Shown here piece after piece: positions 1 to 6,907 of a DNA stretch of 64,000 nt. The stretch spans positions 1 to 64,000 of the forward strand of contig JBGZHY010000111.1 of NCBI GenBank assembly GCA_041848045.1. Reading direction: 5' to 3'. The notes under the pieces are model-generated. The model made no database searches. It was not told the origin of the DNA and worked only from the letters and a program-made list of their open reading frames with translations. Made by a program: the position numbers and the translations under genes. Positions within the stretch are counted from its first letter, which is position 1. Each line of letters begins with the position of its first letter. The DNA comes from CAKAHY01 sp041848045. GTDB lineage: Bacteria > Bacillota > Clostridia > Lachnospirales > Lachnospiraceae.

Positions 1-2
1 AA

Positions 3-836
3 GGTAAGGGAATCCGCCATATTCATCATTTGATTTTAAGCCATATCCACGAGGACCATGTGGGGAATCTGCTTTCGTTGCTGGAGAAAACGGAAATCGG
101 AAAGCTGTGGATACCTGCGGGTTTGGAGAGGATTAGGGGGGACAGCGGTTTTTGCGCAGAACGTACATATCGTAAAAACAGCACAAGACTGTTTCATAAG
201 GCTCTGGATGATTTTGCGAAAGCTTTGCAGGTATGTGCGCAAAAGGGTATTGCGCTTGCCGTTTTGGAACAGGGTGCGGCTCCGGAAATAGCGGGTATAC
301 CGATGCGAGTGCTGGGAGCCAAAAAGGAAAATATGGATTTATTTTTGCGCTGCTATGAGGAAGTTCTTGCCTGCGTGCAAAGAAATTCAAGTCCGGAGGC
401 TGTGCTGGAGAGGATGGATGCTTTTTCCAATTACACGAGCCTTCTGCTGAAACTGCAGTGCCGAAAAGCTTCGATTCTGCTGTGTGCGGACAATATTCCG
501 GATAACTGGGAGGAGGATATACAGCCATACTTGGCGGATGTCAATGTGATAAAGCTGCCGCACCATGCTCAGGCGGATGCGGTCAATGAACGGTTTATGA
601 AGGATTTGCCTTTGGCATATTGTATCACAACCGCTTCTTCCGATTGTCGCTACAACAGTGCCGACGAAACGGTATACGCCAGGCTTCGTTCCTGGGCGGG
701 CGAAGAGGCGGAGCGTATAAGATTTTTGTTCACGGATCCGGCGAAAGCCTGTCTGTATCAGGCGGAGAGGGGATATCAGGCTATCCGTATGGAGTTTGGA
801 GAAGAGATAACCTGTTTTTTTGAAAAGATGCACTAA
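3..836 (+). CDS. MBL-fold metallo-hydrolase, 5' truncated
   Basis: The reading frame is open from the left edge, so the true start lies outside the window; 277 residues are visible. Near the visible N-terminus is the metal-binding motif SHIHEDH of metallo-beta-lactamase-fold hydrolases. A later segment, LLCADNIPDNWEEDIQPYL followed by LPHHAQAD, resembles the C-terminal part of ComEC/Rec2-like stand-alone MBL proteins. No membrane segment is visible, so it is probably a soluble hydrolase. The substrate cannot be told. It ends 30 bases before the tct operon and may be cotranscribed with it, but nothing links the functions. Confidence 0.75.
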   Translation, partial: GKGIRHIHHLILSHIHEDHVGNLLSLLEKTEIGKLWIPAGLERIRGDSGFCAERTYRKNSTRLFHKALDDFAKALQVCAQKGIALAVLEQGAAPEIAGIPMRVLGAKKENMDLFLRCYEEVLACVQRNSSPEAVLERMDAFSNYTSLLLKLQCRKASILLCADNIPDNWEEDIQPYLADVNVIKLPHHAQADAVNERFMKDLPLAYCITTASSDCRYNSADETVYARLRSWAGEEAERIRFLFTDPAKACLYQAERGYQAIRMEFGEEITCFFEKMH

Positions 837-866
837 AATTTTAAATAAAACGGAGGTAAAGTGACT

Positions 867-1850
867 ATGAGAAAGTTATGGAAAAAAGCTTTGACAGGTA
901 TTTTGATGGGAGCGGCGGTTCTTGCCTTGTTCGGCTGTAAGAAAGCGGAAACGGCGGCAGACTTTCCATCCAAGCAGGTGACGATTATCATGCCCTGGTC
1001 GGTGGGCGGAGGCCCGGATACCATTGCCAGGAAGGTGGCGTCTTATGGGGAAAAATATCTTGGGGTGCCGGTAATTGTCGAGAACCATACGGGAGGTTCC
1101 GGAACGGTGGCGATGAGCGATTTTTTGGCGGAGGAAGAGGACGGCTATACCTTGATTGTGGCGAACGGACCTTTATTTTCGCTGACGCCCGGCTTTGTTT
1201 CGGGTGTGAATTATAAGCTGGAAGACATCAGCCCTCTTATCGGTATGCGGCAGGTGGAGTTTGTTGTGCTGAGCAATCCGAAGTACAGCCAAATTACGAA
1301 TATGGAAGAATTGAAGCAGTATGCGGCGTCCGGCAAGACGATTAAGTATGCAACGACGGGAGGTCCGGGAAATGACAGCTATACGATGATAAGCGTATTG
1401 TTTGAAAGACTCGGACTGGCAGCGGAGGCAGTGCCTTTTGACGGTGGGCAGGAGGCAATCAATGCACTTGCAGGCGGTCATGTAGACATAGCGGTGGGTT
1501 CGCCTCCGGTATATCGTGAATATGTGAAGAACGGTGAGTTTGCCTGCCTGGGAACCTTTATTCCGGAGGGAATTGACGTGGAAGGCATAGGAAATATTCC
1601 GTCCTTCAAATCACAGGGGATTGATGCGGAATTTGTAGGCATGGATTATTTTGCGGTGAGAAGCGGCGTAGATCCGGAAAAACAAAAGATTTTGACCGAC
1701 TACATCAAGCAGGTATATGCCGATCCGGAGTTTCAGAGTTTCATGGCGGAAATGGGCATGAAAGCATGGGAAGCGGACAAAACAGAGATTCTGGAAGAAA
1801 TTAACAAACAGACTGAGGATATGAAAGAGTATATAGAATTATTAAAGTAA
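867..1850 (+). CDS. tctC: Tripartite tricarboxylate transporter substrate-binding protein (TctC family)
   Basis: Extracytoplasmic solute receptor of a TTT secondary transporter, expected to capture a carboxylate and pass it to the TctA/TctB membrane pair. The N-terminus has a lipoprotein signal with lipobox LFGC at about residues 22-25. It is followed by the family-typical SKQVTIIMPWSVGGGPDTIAR and later TTGGPGNDS and AGGHVDIAVGSP segments. Length of about 327 aa is normal. A GTG at 861 is also in frame, but GGAGG at 852-856 sits 4 bases from it and 10 from the ATG at 867, so the ATG is preferred. tctB and tctA follow directly. The substrate is unknown. Confidence 0.88.
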   Translation: MRKLWKKALTGILMGAAVLALFGCKKAETAADFPSKQVTIIMPWSVGGGPDTIARKVASYGEKYLGVPVIVENHTGGSGTVAMSDFLAEEEDGYTLIVANGPLFSLTPGFVSGVNYKLEDISPLIGMRQVEFVVLSNPKYSQITNMEELKQYAASGKTIKYATTGGPGNDSYTMISVLFERLGLAAEAVPFDGGQEAINALAGGHVDIAVGSPPVYREYVKNGEFACLGTFIPEGIDVEGIGNIPSFKSQGIDAEFVGMDYFAVRSGVDPEKQKILTDYIKQVYADPEFQSFMAEMGMKAWEADKTEILEEINKQTEDMKEYIELLK

Positions 1851-1872
1851 AGAGAAAAGAGAGTGGCTTAGC

Positions 1873-2379
1873 ATGAAAGCTGTAACATTAAAATATAATA
1901 GTGAAATTTTGTCCGGATCCATATTCAGTGTCCTTGCGATTGTGATGTGGATATTGATACCGGAGCAAATACAGACTTTGGAAAAGAGCAGTATCAATGC
2001 GCAGACCATTCCTAAGGTTGCGGTTGCCGGTCTGTTTATCTTTTCGCTGGCCTTGCTGATACAGGGGCTGAGGCTGCCGAAGAAAAGTCTTGTGCTGTGT
2101 AAGGAAAGCTTGGCATCACCGCAGTTCAGGAAGGAAAGCCGCTCCTTTATTTTTGCGGCAATGCTTTTGGTATACGGGCTTTTATTTAATCTTATCGGGT
2201 ATATTGCGGATACGATACTTTTGGTTGTGGCCATTCTGCTGTTTTATTACTGCAGAAAATGGTGGTATTATGCCATTGCCATTGTCACGGTCTTTATCGT
2301 ATATGCGGTATTTACCTATGCGCTGAATGTAAATTTGCCGGGATTTTTGTTAAGGGGGAATGAGATATGGAATTTTTAA
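1873..2379 (+). CDS. tctB: TTT transporter small membrane subunit (TctB family)
   Basis: 168 aa with about four hydrophobic segments, including one near residues 10-28 and others around 50-65, 92-110 and 115-155. This matches the small, poorly conserved membrane subunit of tripartite tricarboxylate transporters. Identification leans on its position between the binding protein and TctA as well as on the membrane pattern. It starts 22 bases after tctC. Its 3' end overlaps the start of tctA by 13 bases, which suggests translational coupling. Confidence 0.82.
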   Translation: MKAVTLKYNSEILSGSIFSVLAIVMWILIPEQIQTLEKSSINAQTIPKVAVAGLFIFSLALLIQGLRLPKKSLVLCKESLASPQFRKESRSFIFAAMLLVYGLLFNLIGYIADTILLVVAILLFYYCRKWWYYAIAIVTVFIVYAVFTYALNVNLPGFLLRGNEIWNF

Positions 2380-3848
2380 GCGCAGGCTTCAGCCTGCTGT
2401 TCCAATGGGAAAATCTCCTGATTATGCCGCTGGGGTTGCTTCTGGGTATTGTTGTGGGGGCGATTCCGGGTCTGACCTCTGACCTCGGCATTATATTGTG
2501 TATTCCTTTAACCTACGGTATGGAGCCGACAACGGCAATTTTAATGCTGCTGGCGATTTATTGCGGCGGAACGTACGGGGGTTCCATCACCGCTATTTTA
2601 ATCAATACACCGGGAACCTCCGCAAATGCGGCAACTTTATTTGACGGCTATCCGATGGCGCAGAAGGGTCAGGCATATAAGGCGCTGAAAATGGCTTTAT
2701 ATGCATCCACCGTCGGCGGCTTAATCAGCGCTCTCGTACTTTTGCTTGCGGCGCCGCAGATTGCCAAAATAACTTTGCTCTTCGGACCGGCGGAATATTT
2801 TGCACTGGCAGTCTTCGGCTTATCCGTAATTGCCGGCGTATCCAATAAAAGTATTTTAAAGGGACTGATAGGTGCCTGCATAGGTGTCTTTGTGTCTACC
2901 GTCGGTATGGATAAAATCAGCGGAACGGCACGATTTACCTTCGGAAATGTCAAATTTATGGCAGGCATAGATTTGATCATTGCCCTGATCGGTTTGTTTG
3001 CCATTTCGGAAATTATGATGAAATCCCAGTATGATCCGAGGGTAGATCATAAGATTGCCAAAAAAGTGGAAAAAGATATCATTACCAGAGAGGAGTACAA
3101 AAGATGTCGGAAGCCGATTACCATAGGCTCTATTGTGGGCTGCATCATCGGCGCTACTCCGGGTACAGGCGGAGGTCTGGCGGCTTTCATTGCTTATAAC
3201 CAGGTGAAGCAAATGTCCAAGCATCCGGAAACCTTCGGACAGGGCGAGATAGAGGGTGTTGCGGCATCGGAATCTGCCAATAACGGCGCCTGCGGCGCAA
3301 CGATGATACCGATGCTGACCCTTGGCGTACCGGGAGATGGGGCGACAGCCATTTTGATGGGGGCCTTTATGGTGCATGGAATGATACCGGGGCCGACTTT
3401 GTTCAAAGACAGCGGGGATATTCTCTATGCGATTATGTTCGGCTTGATTGTTGTCAATATTTTTATGTATCTCATAGGAAATGCCTTGATTCCGTTTTAT
3501 GCCAACATTACAAAGCTGCCGTACGAGCTTTTGGCCTGTGTGGTGCTGACCATGTGCATATCAGGTGCATTTTCTACGAACAATCGTGTATATGATGTTA
3601 TGATCATTATTGTATTCGGGATATTGGCGTACTTTTTGCGGCGCATGGATTTTCAGCTGGTGCCGATACTGTTGGGCATCGTATTGGGACCGCTGGCGGA
3701 AATCAATTTCAGAAGAGCTTTGATTTTATCGGACGGTTCTTTGCATATTTTTGTGCAGCGACCGATATCATTGGCGTTTTTGCTGATAGCGCTGGTGTCT
3801 GTTCTGGTTTTTGTGGTGCGGGGATTGCGGAGTGAAAAGGTGAAATAA
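2367..3848 (+). CDS. tctA: TTT transporter large membrane subunit (TctA family)
   Basis: 493-aa integral membrane protein that forms the translocation path of the tripartite tricarboxylate transporter. It has about 11-12 hydrophobic segments and the family signature GTYGGSITAILINTPG near residues 70-86. A second conserved Gly/Pro-rich block, GATPGTGGGLAAF, lies near residues 262-275, followed by ESANNGACGATMIPMLTLG. Length is normal for the family. The start is preceded by AAGGGGGAAT, and it is the last gene before a terminator. No tctDE-type two-component system is present next to it. Confidence 0.92.
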   Translation: MEFLSAGFSLLFQWENLLIMPLGLLLGIVVGAIPGLTSDLGIILCIPLTYGMEPTTAILMLLAIYCGGTYGGSITAILINTPGTSANAATLFDGYPMAQKGQAYKALKMALYASTVGGLISALVLLLAAPQIAKITLLFGPAEYFALAVFGLSVIAGVSNKSILKGLIGACIGVFVSTVGMDKISGTARFTFGNVKFMAGIDLIIALIGLFAISEIMMKSQYDPRVDHKIAKKVEKDIITREEYKRCRKPITIGSIVGCIIGATPGTGGGLAAFIAYNQVKQMSKHPETFGQGEIEGVAASESANNGACGATMIPMLTLGVPGDGATAILMGAFMVHGMIPGPTLFKDSGDILYAIMFGLIVVNIFMYLIGNALIPFYANITKLPYELLACVVLTMCISGAFSTNNRVYDVMIIIVFGILAYFLRRMDFQLVPILLGIVLGPLAEINFRRALILSDGSLHIFVQRPISLAFLLIALVSVLVFVVRGLRSEKVK

Positions 3849-3849
3849 T

Positions 3850-3878
3850 GGGGCTTTTAAAAGCCCTATTATTTTTTG
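3850..3878 (+). terminator. Rho-independent terminator after tctA
   Basis: GGGCTTTT at 3851-3858 and AAAAGCCC at 3859-3866 form a self-complementary stem right after the tctA stop codon, followed by a T-rich run ATTATTTTTT. This closes the tct operon. Confidence 0.85.
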
Positions 3879-3917
3879 CTTTGGGGGGATCTGCCTATTC
3901 TGCGATAAAGATAAATA

Positions 3918-3926
3918 TGCTATAAT
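3918..3926 (+). promoter_or_regulatory. Extended -10 promoter for the AlkD-like gene
   Basis: TGCTATAAT is a perfect extended -10 element (TGn plus TATAAT), 45 bases before the start codon at 3971. The -35 region (TTCTGC at 3898) is poor, as often seen with extended -10 promoters. It lies just after the tct terminator, so the gene is probably transcribed alone. Confidence 0.6.
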
Positions 3927-3970
3927 GCAGGCAGTATAGTTCAGATATTCCATCTGAGAAGGAGGAAGAT

Positions 3971-4645
3971 ATGCAGATACAGGAAAGATTGTTTTCTCTG
4001 CAGGATAAAGCCTATGCGGACTTTCAAAGCAGGCTTGTTCCGACGGTGCCAAGAGAAGTCATTATCGGTGTGCGGGTGCCGCAGCTGCGTAAGCTGGCAA
4101 AGAGTTGCTGTAAGAAAGAGGAGATATCGGATTTCTTACAGGCATTGCCCCATCGCTATTATGACGAGAATCTGTTCCACAGCATCTTGATTTCGGGAAT
4201 AAAAGAGTATGCTGCATGCATTGAAGCCGTGGAAGCATTTTTGCCTTATGTGGATAATTGGGCGGTGTGTGATGTGCTTTCGCCCAAAGTATTTAAGAAA
4301 CACAGGGGAAGTCTGTTGCAAAAGATAAAAGAGTGGATTTCTTCCAAAGAAACGTATACCTGCAGGTTCGGTCTGGGGATGCTGATGAGTCATTATCTGG
4401 ATGAAGATTTTGCTGTTGCCTGTCTGGAAATGGCGGCATCCGTTCGTTCCGAAGAATATTATGTCAATATGATGCTGGCATGGTTTTTTGCCACAGCCTT
4501 AGCTAAGCAGTGGGAAGCGGGTATTGTTTATCTGGAGAGGGAACGCCTGGATGTATGGGTGCATCGCAAAACCATACAAAAGGCTTGTGAGAGCTTTCGG
4601 ATACCGGAGGAGCGTAAGCGGTATCTGAAAACGTTAAAGCGATAG
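3971..4645 (+). CDS. DNA alkylation repair protein (AlkD-like)
   Basis: 224 aa, resembling the AlkC/AlkD HEAT-like-repeat DNA glycosylases that remove N3/N7-alkylated purines. Family-like parts are the N-terminal VPTVPREVIIGVRVPQLRK, the central YVDNWAVCDVLSPK and the C-terminal YYVNMMLAWFFATALAKQW. The whole chain reads as repeated amphipathic helices, with no signal or membrane segment. It starts at an ATG behind GAAGGAGGAAG. It sits alone between a terminator and a gene-poor region. Substrate range cannot be judged from sequence. Confidence 0.85.
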   Translation: MQIQERLFSLQDKAYADFQSRLVPTVPREVIIGVRVPQLRKLAKSCCKKEEISDFLQALPHRYYDENLFHSILISGIKEYAACIEAVEAFLPYVDNWAVCDVLSPKVFKKHRGSLLQKIKEWISSKETYTCRFGLGMLMSHYLDEDFAVACLEMAASVRSEEYYVNMMLAWFFATALAKQWEAGIVYLERERLDVWVHRKTIQKACESFRIPEERKRYLKTLKR

Positions 4646-4669
4646 GATGCAATAGAAAGGTGGAGCGAA

Positions 4670-4741
4670 ATGCAGCAGTTGTTCTTTTGGCTCATTGTAC
4701 CGGGACTTGCGGTGACGATTTTCGTTGAGGAAGCTGTATGA
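4670..4741 (+). CDS. Very short hydrophobic ORF, possible gene remnant
   Basis: 23 codons giving MQQLFFWLIVPGLAVTIFVE and three more residues, behind a good ribosome site (AAAGGTGGAG). The peptide reads like a single membrane segment or the start of a longer membrane protein cut by an early stop. It may be the 5' stub of a decayed gene or a small membrane peptide. Its function is unknown, and it could be chance. Confidence 0.25.
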   Translation: MQQLFFWLIVPGLAVTIFVEEAV

Positions 4742-4745
4742 TTTT

Positions 4746-4892
4746 ATGAAATCGGCATATGTTATTTATCCTGCTAAGAGTATAAGCTCCGGATTTACCG
4801 GGAGGCTATATGCAAGCCGTCTTAGATTTCGCATTTCACCGGAAGCAGTTATGAAATCGTCAGCGCCCCATGACTATCCCCGGCATAATTAA
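4746..4892 (+). CDS. Short ORF of unknown function, possibly part of a decayed gene
   Basis: 48 codons starting MKSAYVIYPAKSISSGFTGR and ending at a TAA just before the terminator hairpin at 4921. It begins 4 bases after the preceding 23-codon ORF and has no clear ribosome site of its own. It could be translationally coupled to that ORF, or both may be pieces of one frameshifted gene. I do not recognise it. Confidence 0.15.
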   Translation: MKSAYVIYPAKSISSGFTGRLYASRLRFRISPEAVMKSSAPHDYPRHN

Positions 4893-4920
4893 ATTGAAAA
4901 AGATACTAAGTAAGATATAT

Positions 4921-4957
4921 AAGAGGCTGAATCGCAAAATCTGCCATTCAGCCTCTT
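4921..4957. terminator. Strong hairpin, probably a bidirectional terminator
   Basis: A perfect 12-bp stem, AAGAGGCTGAAT (4921-4932) with ATTCAGCCTCTT (4946-4957) and a 13-base loop. It lies about 100 bases beyond the 3' end of the minus-strand XRE gene and downstream of the AlkD-like gene and small ORFs. Short A and T runs flank both sides, so it could stop transcription from either direction. Confidence 0.65.
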
Positions 4958-5057
4958 TACCATAAAATTTGTTTAGGTTAGCGCTACGTATTTTTCCATC
5001 AAGCCAAGGGGGTTTACACTACTTTTTATTTGACCTTTATCGTTTGCGCCGAATGGC

Positions 5058-5417
5058 CTACGCCTTCTTTCTTGCAGATTTTCTCCTTCTTCTGAACAGC
5101 AAATATCTGGCGAACTCCTCCAGCAATTTTCTGTCATTCTCATTCTCCATAATCTCTACCAGTATTTCATTGAAAGAGGAGTAAAGAATCTCATTGTCTT
5201 TTAAAAGCCTGTCATCTCGCAAAATATAATCAATATTCAAATCATAGAAATCAGCCAAGGAGGAAATGACGTCAATAGAGGGGATGGAAGCTCCGGTTTC
5301 GTAGGCAGAATAACCCTGCTGACTGATATTGATGTGCTTGGCTACTTCTTTTTGGGTGAGCCCTTTCTCTTCACGCAGTTTAATGAGCTTGTTTTTGATG
5401 TGTTCCGCATTGCTCAT
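5058..5417 (-). CDS. XRE-family transcriptional regulator
   Basis: 119 aa. Residues 9-65 form a Cro/C1-type helix-turn-helix: LREEKGLTQKEVAKHINISQ followed by YSAYETGASIPSIDVISSLADFY. The C-terminal 50 residues are charged and helical, possibly for dimerisation, and end in a basic tail. The start codon follows a clear GGGAGG. It is divergent from the GntR-ABC operon, with 204 bases between starts. No target is visible; it may act on its own promoter. Confidence 0.85.
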   Translation of the reverse strand: MSNAEHIKNKLIKLREEKGLTQKEVAKHINISQQGYSAYETGASIPSIDVISSLADFYDLNIDYILRDDRLLKDNEILYSSFNEILVEIMENENDRKLLEEFARYLLFRRRRKSARKKA

Positions 5418-5550
5418 ATGTGATTGCCTCCCATAAAATCTAATTTATGTAGGCTATCATAAGAAGTATAAACAAAAGCGAACAAACAGCTGAAGATCGT
5501 TAAGCAACAAATAATGATTGTTTGCATGGTCAATCTTCATGATTTCGGGC

Positions 5551-5580
5551 TTGACAAAAGGAGAAAACTTGGTCTATACT
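5551..5580 (+). promoter_or_regulatory. Promoter of the GntR-ABC operon
   Basis: TTGACA at 5551-5556 and TATACT at 5575-5580 are separated by 18 bases, 41 bases before the gntR start codon. The operator palindrome begins at the last base of the -10 element. Confidence 0.8.
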
Positions 5581-5608
5581 AACTGTATTAGTTATAATAA
5601 TACAGTTA
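5580..5608 (+). promoter_or_regulatory. Palindromic operator, probably for the GntR regulator
   Basis: TAACTGTATTA at 5580-5590 and TAATACAGTTA at 5598-5608 are exact reverse complements separated by 7 bases. The site covers the expected transcription start, directly before the regulator gene. This is what an autoregulated YtrA-type repressor would use (inference from position and symmetry). Confidence 0.75.
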
Positions 5609-5621
5609 GAAAGGAGCTTCT

Positions 5622-6011
5622 ATGATTATTATAGACAATAAGGACAGAAGGGCGATATACGAGCAGGTGGTGGATAAGCTGTCCAATCTGATGCTGTTGG
5701 GAGCCCTGAAAACAGAGGACAGGCTGCCTTCCGTGCGAACACTTGCCACAGAGCTGTCCATCAATCCCAATACGATTCAGAAAGCGTATCTGGAGCTGGA
5801 GCGTCAAGGATTTATCTATTCGGTCAAGGGCGTGGGAAGCTTCGTATCGGATCTGCAAAGCATTCGGGAAGCTAAGAAAGCAAGTCTGCGGCAGGATTTA
5901 AAAATCCTGGTGGCAAGGGCTCGTTTGGTTATGAGCGAGGAGGAGCTTTTACAGGAAGTACAGGAGCTGTACAGTCGGGATATGAAAGAAAGAGAGGGGC
6001 ATAGGATATGA
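5622..6011 (+). CDS. GntR-family regulator, YtrA type
   Basis: 129 aa. Residues 10-75 carry the GntR winged helix: YEQVVDKLSNLMLLGALKTE, then LPSVRTLATELSINPNTIQKAY and GVGSFV. The C-terminal tail is only about 50 residues, which marks the YtrA subgroup that controls neighbouring ABC transporters. Ribosome site AAGGAG lies 5 bases upstream. The stop overlaps the start of the ATPase gene, so the three genes form one operon. It is probably autorepressed through the palindrome at 5580-5608. Confidence 0.9.
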   Translation: MIIIDNKDRRAIYEQVVDKLSNLMLLGALKTEDRLPSVRTLATELSINPNTIQKAYLELERQGFIYSVKGVGSFVSDLQSIREAKKASLRQDLKILVARARLVMSEEELLQEVQELYSRDMKEREGHRI

Positions 6012-6907
6012 TAGAGGCAAAGGGCTTAAGTAAGCGTTTTGGAGATATTCCGGCATTGGATCGGGTGGATGCAAGCATCAAAGAAGGCAATGTATTCGGG
6101 CTGATCGGAACCAACGGCGCCGGGAAAAGTACCTTTTTAAAGCTGGTCTGCGGGGTGCTGCAGGCGGATGAGGGCGAGATTTTAATCGATGATGAAGCGG
6201 CCTTTGAAAACATCAGAGCCAAAGAGAAGTTTTTCTATATTTCGGATGATCAGTATTTTCTGCCGAATACCACGCCGGAGGATATGCGGCATTTTTATCA
6301 GGCAGTGTATGCACATTTTGATACGACGCTTTTTAAAAAGCTTTTGGAGGGCTTTGCATTGTCGGCAGGGCGAAAAATCAATACCTTTTCCAAAGGAATG
6401 AAAAAGCAGTTCAGTATTGCCTGTGCTTTGGCGGCAAATACCAAATATATTTTGTGTGACGAAACCTTCGACGGTTTGGATCCGGTGATGCGCCAGGCAG
6501 TGAAGAGCCTGTTCGCCCAGGCTATGGAAGACAGAGGTTTGACGCCGATTATCGCCTCCCATAACCTGCGGGAGCTGGAAGACATATGCGATCACGTGGG
6601 GATTTTACATCAGGGCGGCATTCTCCTGTCCAAGGACATTGCGGATATGAAGCTGAACCTACACAAGGTGCAGTGCGTTTTCCCTATGGGGATAGAAGTG
6701 GACAGGCTGCCGGATTTGCATATTGTACAATGTAAGCGGACAGGCAGTATCCACACCTTGACGATTCGGGGCGCTGCAGAGGAGATTCGGGAAAAGATAG
6801 AAGCCTATCACCCGGTATTTTATGAATTGATTCCTCTTAGCCTGGAGGAGATTTTTATCAGTGAAACGGAGGTGAAAGGTTATGACATCAAAAAACTCAT
6901 TTTTTAA
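6008..6907 (+). CDS. ABC transporter ATP-binding protein
   Basis: 299-aa nucleotide-binding subunit. Walker A is GTNGAGKST at about residues 34-42. The signature is weakly matched by FSKGMKKQ near 127-134, and Walker B is YILCDETFDGLDP near 146-158, followed by the switch histidine in IIASHNL. This atypical signature is common in YtrB/EcsA-like exporters next to YtrA-type regulators. It overlaps gntR by 4 bases and the permease gene by 26 bases. The exported or sensed substrate is unknown; cell-envelope stress or antibiotic response is possible from known relatives. Confidence 0.9.
   Translation: MIEAKGLSKRFGDIPALDRVDASIKEGNVFGLIGTNGAGKSTFLKLVCGVLQADEGEILIDDEAAFENIRAKEKFFYISDDQYFLPNTTPEDMRHFYQAVYAHFDTTLFKKLLEGFALSAGRKINTFSKGMKKQFSIACALAANTKYILCDETFDGLDPVMRQAVKSLFAQAMEDRGLTPIIASHNLRELEDICDHVGILHQGGILLSKDIADMKLNLHKVQCVFPMGIEVDRLPDLHIVQCKRTGSIHTLTIRGAAEEIREKIEAYHPVFYELIPLSLEEIFISETEVKGYDIKKLIF

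Larger units (their letters stand above)
4646..5057. other. Gene-poor interval with possible gene remnants
   Basis: 412 bases without a normal gene. Two short plus-strand ORFs lie at 4670-4741 and 4746-4892 and are described separately. A terminator hairpin lies at 4921-4957. Between 4958 and 5057 I see only AT-rich sequence downstream of the minus-strand XRE gene. Confidence 0.5.
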
